57,528 nt of DNA from Bacteroidia bacterium (GTDB lineage: Bacteria > Bacteroidota > Bacteroidia > Cytophagales > Cyclobacteriaceae): assembly GCA_030426345.1 (NCBI GenBank), contig JAUHYU010000021.1:1-57528 (forward strand). The letters are read 5' to 3'. A program made the position numbers and the translations under genes. Below are positions 1-9,001 of this stretch, in pieces. Under the pieces are notes generated by a model that saw only the letters and a program-made list of their open reading frames with translations, was not told the DNA's origin and did no database searches. Each line of letters begins with the position of its first letter. The stretch's first letter is position 1.

Positions 1-1097
1 GTCATTGGAGAGGGAGCAAAAATTGAATACTTGCCATGACTAAGCAGCTGAACTGCTCTATGAAATAATACTTCATCCTCTAATCCATGGATTACTTTAT
101 CAATTTTGTCATAGCCGAAGAAGCTTACTGCTTTTTCCATAACTGTTCGTAATCCATTGAAATGGTAAGTATGAATCACTTCAGATTTGGAAACCTTATC
201 CAATTCACTCAACAAGGCTATGTGATGAAAAAACGGGGTATCATCTGTGTCCTGTAATTTGTAAGCAAGCGAGCCATTTGGATGAAGGAAAAATGTTTTC
301 CGTTTCAGCTTTATTTCATTGTACATAACATTAAAGAAAAGGCTGTGGTGTGTTGACAAGATTACTTTGACCTTTCTCTCTCTTTCAACTTTCTTTTTCT
401 CTCCAGCCTCCTCGATTTCCATATATATTCCACCTTCGATTATTGTAGCTAAACCACATGCTAATGCGATGGCATTATTTTCGTCCAGTGAAGAAATGGG
501 GTCATCAATGTAGACGTATTTTACCCAATCATAACCTTCAGCACCATCAATTGCCAATTGATAGATTGCCAGGAAAAAACACCAGATAAAGAGATTTTCT
601 TCACCTCGGGATATTTTAATGTTTTCAACATTCTGTGAAGTTCCATCAACCAGTTCTTCTCTTAGAAATCTGACAGCCCAGAATGTTTCAGGATTCTCTT
701 CACCAACATCTGAGGGTTTCACATAATTAAAGTCTGTCACAAAATTGAAGTCGCTATAATTATGCAGTATCGGACGAATTTTATTGTCAATATCTAAATT
801 CTCAATCCCACCAAAAAACTGAGAATTCTTGTTGAGTAATAATACTCTATGTTCATCACTATCTAGGTCATTATCCCAATAGAATAAATCTTCGGTGAAA
901 GCATTGAAGTACAAAGTGTCTCTTGGCGGATTAATCGACTTGCCCATTTCCTTGAATTCCATAGATAATCTCGTCTTTCCAGTTCCGTTGTATGCATAGA
1001 AAAGAATCACATCCTTTAGCGTTCTATGATCTCCTGTGAGATATTTTCGGAATTCGGAAACTACTTCCGTAAGGTTATTAAAGTTTGTTGTTGCCAT
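1..1097 (-). CDS. PrrC/RloC-like ATPase with probable anticodon-nuclease domain (3' end cut by window)
   Basis: The first 365 codons are visible; the reading frame runs off the left edge. It starts 3 nt after the hsdS stop, so it is probably co-translated with the restriction operon. The N-terminal part is an ABC/AAA_13-type NTPase: Walker A YNGTGKT (residues 36-42), a signature-like ISRGEE (162-167), Walker B YIDDP (196-200), D-loop SSLDENN and H-switch STHH (about 248-251). After residue 300 come R317, E321 and H354 (in LLSHGK). Their spacing is very close to the Arg320-Glu324-His356 active triad I recall for E. coli PrrC, a 396-residue tRNA-Lys anticodon nuclease held silent by its host type I restriction complex. 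Inferred role: tRNA cleavage when the Hsd complex is inhibited. A plain restriction-associated ATPase is the alternative. NTPase call firm; nuclease call moderate. Confidence 0.75.
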   Translation of the reverse strand, partial: MATTNFNNLTEVVSEFRKYLTGDHRTLKDVILFYAYNGTGKTRLSMEFKEMGKSINPPRDTLYFNAFTEDLFYWDNDLDSDEHRVLLLNKNSQFFGGIENLDIDNKIRPILHNYSDFNFVTDFNYVKPSDVGEENPETFWAVRFLREELVDGTSQNVENIKISRGEENLFIWCFFLAIYQLAIDGAEGYDWVKYVYIDDPISSLDENNAIALACGLATIIEGGIYMEIEEAGEKKKVERERKVKVILSTHHSLFFNVMYNEIKLKRKTFFLHPNGSLAYKLQDTDDTPFFHHIALLSELDKVSKSEVIHTYHFNGLRTVMEKAVSFFGYDKIDKVIHGLEDEVLFHRAVQLLSHGKYSIFAPSPM

Positions 1098-1100
1098 CTC

Positions 1101-2339
1101 TTAACTTCCAATTTTAGGAAACAAGCCCTGCATCAAACCTTTTTTATGTTGTTGCAATTGCTCGATTTTATCTGCTTGCGCATTGATTAATTCATCCACA
1201 GCCGAAAGGCAGGAAGCTATTTTTTGTTGTTCTTGGGGTTTGGGAACCCGTGTTGGGTATTTCTGCATGGAATCTTTATCACCACGTGGCATTTTTACCC
1301 CTTTAGCACTTTGCATCACATAATTAATGAATGCATCATTTTTTAGAATAGTCTCTAAGAAATCACTCGTGACTTCTGAACCTGCTCGGAAAACTAGAAC
1401 GTCATTAGAAGCACCCCCATTTCTATCCGATTTCCACACTTTTTTTAAATAAGGTCGAATGTTAGAGATTAATATATCACCTTTTGTAAATTTCGTGACT
1501 CTACCAGTTGTCGGAAGTTTGGTTGCATTCTTAATTCCTCCATAATCAGGCAGCATATTATCTGTGCTGAAATAATTCTTTAGATTCAATTTTTGACTAT
1601 CAATCTTACTATTAACAAAAGACGAAACTTCTTCATTTCCAAGCTCCTTCTCCACCCAATCCCCATCACCTTCAAACTCCCGAAACCTCACATTAGGTAC
1701 GGTTTCCCCTTCTTGCGGAAAAAGGTTTTGCATCAAGCCTTTTTTGTGGTCTTTGAGGGCTTCCAGCTTATCGCTGTGGGCAGTTATCAGTTCATCTAAG
1801 GAAGAAAGGCATGAAGCGATTTTTTGTTGTTCTTGGGGTTTGGGAATATTTATTGATAATGTCTTTAGCTGATTGGGATATAGATGAACAACTGCAATTC
1901 CTTGAGCCATTCTTGCAATATCTTTTTTCTTAGCATTGCTTAAATAGTAAGCTAGAAAAACCCCGTTAATCTTTGTTCTGATGATATTCAAATCACCTCC
2001 GAGAGCAATTCCTGCTTCCAGAACACAAGAAGCAGTTGCAATATCAATTTGAGTTTCTCCAGATGCTGGGATAATCACATCATTACCCTCACTTAAAACC
2101 AAATCATTGGCGTCTAAATTTGTATATGATTTAATATCTCTTATTGTTTCTTTATAGTGGGTATAAAGTTCTCCATATCTAATACAAGGCAACTTTCCAT
2201 TTACAACAATATCGGTTTTTGATACGCCTCTCCCCTTTGTAAATGATGCAACTTCCTCCAAAGTTTTTTCATCCCAATCACCCTCATTCACAAACTCAGG
2301 AAAACGCAATTCAGGTATTATTTTCTTCACCTTACTCAT
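1101..2339 (-). CDS. hsdS: Type I restriction-modification specificity subunit HsdS
   Basis: This 412-residue protein has the usual HsdS layout: two variable target-recognition domains (about 10-150 and 215-355), each followed by a conserved helical spacer. The two spacers are near copies: KPQEQQKIASCLS then DELI and HKKGLMQ occur around residues 165-205 and again around 370-408. HsdS reads the bipartite DNA target and scaffolds HsdM and HsdR. Its start overlaps the hsdR stop by 8 nt and its stop lies 3 nt before the anticodon-nuclease-like gene, so the three form one leftward operon. The two spacers are also alike at DNA level (around 1203-1245 and 1803-1845), a layout that allows domain exchange. 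No second hsdS or invertase is visible nearby. Confidence 0.95.
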   Translation of the reverse strand: MSKVKKIIPELRFPEFVNEGDWDEKTLEEVASFTKGRGVSKTDIVVNGKLPCIRYGELYTHYKETIRDIKSYTNLDANDLVLSEGNDVIIPASGETQIDIATASCVLEAGIALGGDLNIIRTKINGVFLAYYLSNAKKKDIARMAQGIAVVHLYPNQLKTLSINIPKPQEQQKIASCLSSLDELITAHSDKLEALKDHKKGLMQNLFPQEGETVPNVRFREFEGDGDWVEKELGNEEVSSFVNSKIDSQKLNLKNYFSTDNMLPDYGGIKNATKLPTTGRVTKFTKGDILISNIRPYLKKVWKSDRNGGASNDVLVFRAGSEVTSDFLETILKNDAFINYVMQSAKGVKMPRGDKDSMQKYPTRVPKPQEQQKIASCLSAVDELINAQADKIEQLQQHKKGLMQGLFPKIGS

Positions 2340-5337
2340 AAGCTGCTAATCCTGAAATTTCACGCCCATCGGCTAGTTTTTTTAACTGAGGCACTAAATC
2401 GTTCATAAGTGTAGTTTCAGCTTTGCTGCGTTGTTTCCAGCCGAGTTCCAAAGGCTCCATGAGGTCGGTGAGTTTTTCACCGTCAAAAATCATTCGGCTC
2501 ATAATCTGTTCTACAAATGCTTTTAAGTCTGCTGTTTTCAAACCATTTGCATTGGCAATAACAGCTAGTTCTTTGTCGTATTTCTCTACTTTAAAGGTTT
2601 CAAAGTTTTGTTTTAGCTTGTCAGCAGTTTGTCCTCTCGTCCAGTCTATCTGATTGATATAGTCGGTTAAGTCTTCTTCTTCTTCCATCAGGTTAGCGTT
2701 AGATTTCAACAAACTAATGACCTGTGACTTGGTCATTTTTTGCCTAGAAGGCTTTTGCTGTGTGCTATCGGCAATCAGGCTCATGATATAATCGTAATCA
2801 ATCACCGCAGAGGCAAAGAGAACAAACTCAAAATCGAGTTGCTGAATATTTTCGGGTGCATCATCACCCTCTTTTTGCTGTATTTCTCGTAGTTTTTTGG
2901 CGGTTTCGATGTAAGAACTTCTAAATTCCTGTAAGTAGTCCCTAGGCAGAATCGCTTCAATCGTTTCTTGCTGCTCTTCATCCAAATCAGTGTATTGGTC
3001 GAGTTGGGTTTTGAGTCGCTGTACTTCCTTAAAGTTTTTCACAAAGGCAATTTTTGCAGCATCGCCACGCAAGTTGTATACTTCTTGTGGTTCGCTTACC
3101 AAATTGTGTTCCTGCATAAAATCCCCTAAAGCTTCTACTGCTTTTTCGTATTGGTCAATGACTACAGGAGCTGGATCTACCATCCAGATTTCTTTAGCTT
3201 TACTACCTTCTTCTTCACCTGAAAATAGCGTGATGGCTTGGTTTACTGCTTCCTGCTGCGAACGGAAATCAAGAATATTACCATAGGGTTTTGTATCGTT
3301 CAGTACCCGGTTGGTTCGGGAAAATGCCTGAATCAATCCGTGATATTTCAGTTTCTTGTCCACATACAAGGTGTTCAGATATTTAGAATCAAAACCAGTG
3401 AGCAGCATATCTACCACAATTGTCAGATCAATCTTGTTTTTATGCGGATAATCTTTATTGGTGAATTTCTGGTCTTTGATTCGTCTTTGTATGTCCTGAT
3501 AGTATATATCAAAATTGTTGATGTCGTGATTAGTGCCAAACTGCTTATTGTAATCGGCAATAATCTCGATCAAAGCCTTTTTCTTTTCTTCTGGATTCTT
3601 TTTGTTGTCTTCCTTTTCCTGAGCTAAGTCTTCCTGAAGCTGTTTGATGTCTGCCGCATTCTTTTGACTTTGTTGGTCGCCATCTTTAGCAATCAACTGA
3701 GTAGGAGGAGAAAATACACAGGCAATATTGAGCGGAACAAAATCAGGGTCTTCTGCTGATTTTTGTATTTGAACTGACTTGAATATGCGGTAATATTCTA
3801 TCGCATTATTGATAGAGGCAGTTGCTAGCACCGCGTTGAATTTCCGTTGGTTGGTGGCCGCATCATGTTTTTCGATAATTGCTTCTACCACGGCTTGTTG
3901 TGCAATCGCTTCACCTGGTTTTGGATTTACAGTGCCATCGCCTTTAAAGTAATCGATATGAAACTTTAAGACATTTTTATCCTCTATGGCATGTGTAATC
4001 GTATATTTTGGTAATTCATGTTCAAAAATGCTCTGAGTGGTTTTGAGCGTTTTCTCTTCTCCATTAACTTCATAATAGGTTGCATTTCCTTCGAAGATGG
4101 GTGTACCTGTAAATCCAAACAATTGAGCATTTGGAAAAAACTCATTAATTGCTTTATGATTCTCTCCAAACTGCGAACGGTGGCACTCGTCAAAAATGAA
4201 AACTATTCGTTTGTCGCTCAATGGTTCCAAACGCTCTTTGTAATTTTTCTTGTTAGTTCCATCAAGTGCAAGACCTAATTTTTGAATGGTAGTAACAATT
4301 ACCTTGTCCGCATAGTCGGTAGACAGTAATCGTCTTACCAAAGTTTCAGTATTCGTGTTTTCTTCTACACTGCCTTCCTGAAATTTATTGAACTCCTCAC
4401 GGGTTTGACGGTCAAGGTCTTTTCGGTCTACTACAAACAAACATTTTTCAATGTCTGCATTGTCTTTAAGAAGCGTGGAAGCTTTGAAAGAAGTCAAAGT
4501 TTTGCCACTTCCTGTAGTGTGCCAGATATAACCGTTTCCTCGATTATCCTTAATGCAATCCACAATCGATTTTACAGCATAAATCTGATAAGGCCGCATG
4601 ACAAGCAATTTCTGCTCACTTTCCACCAGCACCATGTATTTGCTTATCATTTCCCCAAGTGTACACTTGGTCAGAAATTTTTCAGAAAACAAATCCAGTC
4701 GATTTATCTTCTTATTGTCTACATCAGCCAATTCATAAACAGGTAAGAATTGCTCATCTGCATTGAATTGAAAATGTTGATTTTTATTGTTGGAGAAGTA
4801 GATAGTTCGCGTGCCATTGCTCACAATATACAATTGCATATAGCACATCAAAGTATTTGTATAGCCATTGCCCGGATAATTCTTATAATCCACTATTTGC
4901 TGCATGGCCTTACGGTGTGAAACATCCAGTTTCTTCAGTTCAATTTGTACAACAGGCAAGCCATTTATAAGCAGGATAATGTCATACCGTTGATGACTGT
5001 TTTCTGTGTTGATTCTTAATTGACTGACGACCTCATAATCGTTTTTGCACCAATCTTTGATATTTACCAGCGTATAATGAAGTGGTGTTCCATCTTCTCG
5101 TTGGAAATACTGTTTTTCTCGTAGTTTCTTGGAGGCAGCAAAAACATCAGGTTCTATAATTTCTTCCCGTAAGCGTAGAAATTCGCTTTCCGATAAGCGT
5201 ATACGGTTCAATGCCTCGAATTTGGTTTTGAAGTTCTGCTCAAGTGATTTCCTGTCGATTATATCAGGTCGATAGGCGTATTTCAGCTCTTTAAGCTGCT
5301 CAATTAGATTTTTTTCTATTTGATATTCCTTAGTCAT
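2332..5337 (-). CDS. hsdR: Type I restriction endonuclease subunit HsdR
   Basis: The motor and nuclease subunit of a type I restriction enzyme, 1001 residues, normal length. The N-terminal PD-(D/E)xK nuclease motif is D119 with E133-L-K135 (in QIELKK). The SF2 translocase follows: Walker A TGSGKT (275-280), DECH box (383-386), then FTGTP motif III (about 409-413). A helical C-terminal domain that docks on the methylase fills the rest. First gene of the operon, followed by hsdS with an 8-nt overlap. No hsdM lies upstream (5338-5753 is non-coding), so the methyltransferase must lie beyond the left edge or elsewhere; the enzyme could not work without it. Confidence 0.97.
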   Translation of the reverse strand: MTKEYQIEKNLIEQLKELKYAYRPDIIDRKSLEQNFKTKFEALNRIRLSESEFLRLREEIIEPDVFAASKKLREKQYFQREDGTPLHYTLVNIKDWCKNDYEVVSQLRINTENSHQRYDIILLINGLPVVQIELKKLDVSHRKAMQQIVDYKNYPGNGYTNTLMCYMQLYIVSNGTRTIYFSNNKNQHFQFNADEQFLPVYELADVDNKKINRLDLFSEKFLTKCTLGEMISKYMVLVESEQKLLVMRPYQIYAVKSIVDCIKDNRGNGYIWHTTGSGKTLTSFKASTLLKDNADIEKCLFVVDRKDLDRQTREEFNKFQEGSVEENTNTETLVRRLLSTDYADKVIVTTIQKLGLALDGTNKKNYKERLEPLSDKRIVFIFDECHRSQFGENHKAINEFFPNAQLFGFTGTPIFEGNATYYEVNGEEKTLKTTQSIFEHELPKYTITHAIEDKNVLKFHIDYFKGDGTVNPKPGEAIAQQAVVEAIIEKHDAATNQRKFNAVLATASINNAIEYYRIFKSVQIQKSAEDPDFVPLNIACVFSPPTQLIAKDGDQQSQKNAADIKQLQEDLAQEKEDNKKNPEEKKKALIEIIADYNKQFGTNHDINNFDIYYQDIQRRIKDQKFTNKDYPHKNKIDLTIVVDMLLTGFDSKYLNTLYVDKKLKYHGLIQAFSRTNRVLNDTKPYGNILDFRSQQEAVNQAITLFSGEEEGSKAKEIWMVDPAPVVIDQYEKAVEALGDFMQEHNLVSEPQEVYNLRGDAAKIAFVKNFKEVQRLKTQLDQYTDLDEEQQETIEAILPRDYLQEFRSSYIETAKKLREIQQKEGDDAPENIQQLDFEFVLFASAVIDYDYIMSLIADSTQQKPSRQKMTKSQVISLLKSNANLMEEEEDLTDYINQIDWTRGQTADKLKQNFETFKVEKYDKELAVIANANGLKTADLKAFVEQIMSRMIFDGEKLTDLMEPLELGWKQRSKAETTLMNDLVPQLKKLADGREISGLAAYE

Positions 5338-5753
5338 TCAACTCTTTCAATTATTAACTGTGCTTTTTTACAAACCAAATTTAACCGCTGTGTTAATCTT
5401 TAACCACGTTTAATTTCTAATCTGTGAAAAACTCCAATTTTATGAGAATTTCATAATTTTCAATTAAATATCTAATAATTAATAATCCCAAAATGAACAG
5501 TGATCAATAAATTATCTTACCCGGCTATCGGAGGTACTCCTTTTTTAAGAACTTCAATAACTAAGAAACTATATCATAGGAATCCTTTATTGCATTTCTC
5601 AATAGAAGAATGGAATCCTTCTATCGTTTTCTGCGTTATCCAGCCAAAATCAACATATAATGACTGACAATATTAAACTCTACTTAAATTATAAATATTT
5701 GAAAGATCGAATTCAGAATGATCTCAGGAAGTGAGTCGATTGCAATTTGCTTA
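5338..5753. other. Intergenic region before hsdR, no gene seen
   Basis: About 416 AT-rich bases with no convincing reading frame on either strand. A leftward TAAATTTG at 5376-5383 fits the Bacteroidota -7 box (TAnnTTTG) about 40 nt before hsdR, but I see no good -33 partner, so the promoter is only a candidate. No RNA gene or hsdM fragment was recognised. Confidence 0.4.
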
Positions 5754-6101
5754 TTACCCCTCCCCCAACAAATGAATGATCTGCTCTACCTCAACATTGA
5801 ATTCTTCCTTCCATAGCTTCAATCGCTCAATGGCTACACTTTCCAAAGGAGGTACTGCATCAGATCTCCGAACGACTTCAAACTTAGGAGAGAGGATATG
5901 CTCCACCATGTAAAAATCGCTGTAGTAATTGATAAGACTAAGCAGCACTGAAATCCCACCACCAGCACCGTTTTCAATGCGCGAAATGGCATTTTGATTT
6001 ACATCCAAATGTTTGGCAACATCTCCCTGCAACATGCCCATGGCCTTGCGCATTTCCTTCAATCTTCCTCCGAGCAATTTCAATGTAATTTCCATGGACA
6101 T
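5754..6101 (-). CDS. Cro/C1-type helix-turn-helix regulator
   Basis: A 115-residue protein whose first about 60 residues form an XRE-type HTH: LKEMRKAMGMLQGDVAKHLD followed by QNAISRIENG. The rest (about 60-115) is a short acidic helical tail ending in a possible oligomerisation helix. It follows the coupling-protein gene on the same strand after 40 nt and precedes the restriction operon. It could regulate transfer genes or the restriction cassette; nothing in the sequence decides this. Confidence 0.8.
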   Translation of the reverse strand: MSMEITLKLLGGRLKEMRKAMGMLQGDVAKHLDVNQNAISRIENGAGGGISVLLSLINYYSDFYMVEHILSPKFEVVRRSDAVPPLESVAIERLKLWKEEFNVEVEQIIHLLGEG

Positions 6102-6141
6102 AAAGATAATAGAAAAAGATAATGCCCATTACTATCCCGTA

Positions 6142-8097
6142 TCATGAAAATGAAGCAATGACCTCGGCCACTTCCTGGTTTATCTTAAATAGGTTATCGC
6201 GGAGAATCTTTTCCTTTTCTTCTTTATTGCCAAAGTCATAATACTTAGGCAGGTCTTTATACCTCTCAGTCTCCTTATCGGCCTTTCTAGGATTGATGTC
6301 GATTTTGCAGCGGTAGGTACTTAGATTGGATTTTTGATCTGTGGTTTCTCTGCCGATTTGTGCCACTATCTCACCTGCACTCAAAGCTGCAATCTTTGAT
6401 CCGGGAATCAGGTTGTCCATGTATTCATTCATGGTGATTGAGGTCTTTGTCCGGTCAATGCTTAAGCCACTACGCAACTGCCTAACCTTACCAAATAGCT
6501 TTTCCAGCCAGTCAAGGGTTTCCTTATTTCTGGCAGATCCCGAAATGACATTTGCAGCTACTGCACAAATGGTATCAGAAGTTTCCTTGCCATATTGTTG
6601 CCGAAATTGTGGCAATTCCTGTAGCCCCATCAATACAGACACACGGTTACTCCTCGCTGTGGCTATGAGGTTTTCTATTTTATGAATGTATAAAGTCGGC
6701 ACTTCATCCACGATCAGGGAAGTAGGCAAGTTTCCCTTTTTATTGATCAAGCGGATCAAACGATTCATAATCACGGAATAGCAGGCACTATTAATGCTTT
6801 GTGTGTCAGGGTCGTTGGCCATCACCAATATGGAGGGATTGTTTGGATCGCTGATTTTCAAATCGAAATCATCACTGGAAAACACCCAATAGGTTTCTTT
6901 GGTTGCCAGTCGAGACAAATTAATTTTCAACGTGCCCACCTGACCTTCCAGTTGATCAAAGGCCTTTTGATCAAAAGCACTTTTGAATGGAGAAAGCAGG
7001 CTTTCGAGTTCCATTTCAGAAAACAACACCTTGAAAATGGATTGATAATCATGGTTCAAAAAAGACAAGACATGTGCAAGCGTAGCATATTTGCCATTGG
7101 CATGCCTGCTGAAAAAGTATATGACACTGGCCAAGAAATTGATCGCCGACTGACTGAAAAATTGATCTGCCCCTGATGTTCGGCTGGTTTTGCGAAGGGC
7201 TTCTATCAGGGCTTCTGCCGTTTCCGACGCATCGGCCAATGTTGATATGTATTCCGGTTTAAGTGGATTGATCCTTCTGCTATGCTCCAACTGGTTTAAA
7301 TTGATCATATGAAACTGATGGCTTTTCAAGACCTTTTTTTGTTTCAAATAATGGTTATATGTCACCTTGGCTAAGTCGGGATATTTGAAATCATACACCA
7401 TCATGGAAAACCCCTTGGCTAAATGCTGCTTGATATATGGGATGATTATAGAAAAGGTCTTCCCAGATCCGGGCGTACCAATCAACAAAGTTGCCCTGAA
7501 GGGATTGGTAATATTCAACCAGCCTTTTTGATGCTTCCGATTAAAATAAAAACGCATAGGAATATTGATGGAATATGCATTCCTTATTGGCTTTTTGGAC
7601 TGTTCAAAAGATTCATTCTCCACATTGAACCTGTCCTGCAATAGATTGGATTTGATCCGTTTGGAAACATTATCCAATGCAATATGAATCAGCATAGCAC
7701 CAATGAAAGAAAATGAGATATAGCCAAGATCGAATAGGGTTATCTTGTTAAATACATAAATACCTATTTCATATTGGTAAAACAAAATTGCCCCGAAAAA
7801 TAAAAGAAAACCAATGATCAGCGGCAACATGATATGCTTTGTCGCATTCAGTTCGACGTCTTTTCTAGCCTTAGTCCCGATAGCCACCATCATAATCAAG
7901 AAGAAGGTAGTGAGTTTGCTGTAAATGATTTTTTGGTAAAGGGCTAACGTACTTAACCTTAACACCAAGCTGTCAACAACAGGCGGAAACATGTCTTTTA
8001 CCATGAAGATAATGACGGCAATTTCCATGAAAATAGACAGGTAAATAATGCCCTGAAAAAAGGAATAGAGTTTTTGGAGGTCACGTGATTCTTCCAT
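6142..8097 (-). CDS. mobC: Type IV coupling protein (TraG/TraD/VirD4 family; MobC of Bacteroidota elements)
   Basis: A 651-residue inner-membrane ATPase that hands the relaxase-DNA complex to the type IV channel. The N-terminus has hydrophobic segments at about 15-33, 62-75, 90-108 and 122-142. The ATPase core shows Walker A GTPGSGKT (207-214), Walker B SLIVDEVPTLY and a later RSNRVSVLMGLQELPQ segment typical of the family. It is the last gene of the leftward tra array, 83 nt after traN. In CTnDOT-like elements the corresponding gene is mobC; here it is separated from the mobA and mobB equivalents by about 17 kb. Confidence 0.92.
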   Translation of the reverse strand: MEESRDLQKLYSFFQGIIYLSIFMEIAVIIFMVKDMFPPVVDSLVLRLSTLALYQKIIYSKLTTFFLIMMVAIGTKARKDVELNATKHIMLPLIIGFLLFFGAILFYQYEIGIYVFNKITLFDLGYISFSFIGAMLIHIALDNVSKRIKSNLLQDRFNVENESFEQSKKPIRNAYSINIPMRFYFNRKHQKGWLNITNPFRATLLIGTPGSGKTFSIIIPYIKQHLAKGFSMMVYDFKYPDLAKVTYNHYLKQKKVLKSHQFHMINLNQLEHSRRINPLKPEYISTLADASETAEALIEALRKTSRTSGADQFFSQSAINFLASVIYFFSRHANGKYATLAHVLSFLNHDYQSIFKVLFSEMELESLLSPFKSAFDQKAFDQLEGQVGTLKINLSRLATKETYWVFSSDDFDLKISDPNNPSILVMANDPDTQSINSACYSVIMNRLIRLINKKGNLPTSLIVDEVPTLYIHKIENLIATARSNRVSVLMGLQELPQFRQQYGKETSDTICAVAANVISGSARNKETLDWLEKLFGKVRQLRSGLSIDRTKTSITMNEYMDNLIPGSKIAALSAGEIVAQIGRETTDQKSNLSTYRCKIDINPRKADKETERYKDLPKYYDFGNKEEKEKILRDNLFKINQEVAEVIASFS

Positions 8098-8180
8098 TGC
8101 TTATCCCCACACTTGTTGCGGAGTCTATTAATAGGTTAGTAATGATATATGGGAAAAGATCTCGGCACAATGTCCGAGAA

Positions 8181-8996
8181 CTAAAATGTATCCGCACTAA
8201 GTACGTCTCTGTAGTCAATCTGCAAAGCGAGGTTTCTACCTGAAATCTGCTTTTCTGTTAATTCAATGCTAAAAACCTTCTTGTTCGGATAGGTAAATTT
8301 CCTGAACACAAATACATTCCTATAGTGCTTCTGGAAACTTTTTTGGTGATGGTATTGAAATTCCGGCTCAATCTCTATTGACTGCACATTGGTAGCCTTG
8401 GTGATTTTCTTGTCCTCGATCTTGAACCTAAATTGATCAATGTCATAAGAGATTTTTGTTTTGTTTATGATGGTTAGATCCAGAAAATAATAGTCCCCAA
8501 TGGTATAAATCTGATTTAACCTGGCTTCAATGCCATTGGCATAGTTTCTTTCTCTTGGTATAATAATACTTGTTTCCAGCACCTTGGTTGAAAACGATAT
8601 CATCTGCTTGTGGGTGAGCTTCATTTCCGGAAACATCAAGCCGACTCCATCAGTCTGTTCAATAAGTAATTTTTTGTCTGCTTTGCCCGGCTCAACATAT
8701 TCCATTTTATATTGGATCATATATTGTTCGGCCACGATGGTCACCACTCCCAACTCAGATTTCATGCCTGTCTGTCCAGTAAGCATGGATTTTTTGGGCT
8801 TTATACGTACCATATTGGAGATTGGGATATCACCCACTACATGGTCGGTGCTGATGTCCACATACTGAACGGGCTCAGAACAAACGAAATGTGTTGAGAC
8901 ATTTTCATTTACAAAGACCGTTTTCAAGTCTTGGTCTTGAGCGATCAAATGGAAATGGCAGGTCAAAATAATGAAGATAAACAGTTTGTATTTCAT
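8181..8996 (-). CDS. traN: Conjugative transposon protein TraN (DUF4138, VirB9-like)
   Basis: 271 residues with a cleavable signal peptide (MKYKLFIFIILTCHFHLIAQ), so exported. The N-terminal strand-rich part resembles TraN of Bacteroides elements (motifs FVNENVSTHFVCSEPVQYVD and a GQTGMKSELGVVTI stretch), and the C-terminal half carries the repeated beta pattern expected of a VirB9-type outer-membrane core subunit. It starts 5 nt after the traM stop. It probably forms the outer-membrane part of the channel with TraM. Confidence 0.88.
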   Translation of the reverse strand: MKYKLFIFIILTCHFHLIAQDQDLKTVFVNENVSTHFVCSEPVQYVDISTDHVVGDIPISNMVRIKPKKSMLTGQTGMKSELGVVTIVAEQYMIQYKMEYVEPGKADKKLLIEQTDGVGLMFPEMKLTHKQMISFSTKVLETSIIIPRERNYANGIEARLNQIYTIGDYYFLDLTIINKTKISYDIDQFRFKIEDKKITKATNVQSIEIEPEFQYHHQKSFQKHYRNVFVFRKFTYPNKKVFSIELTEKQISGRNLALQIDYRDVLSADTF

Positions 8997-9001
8997 GGCA
9001 G

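Noticed and set aside
3984-4193. Open frames antisense or shifted within hsdR and many other genes
   Set aside because: They lie inside strongly supported genes and show no domain of their own.
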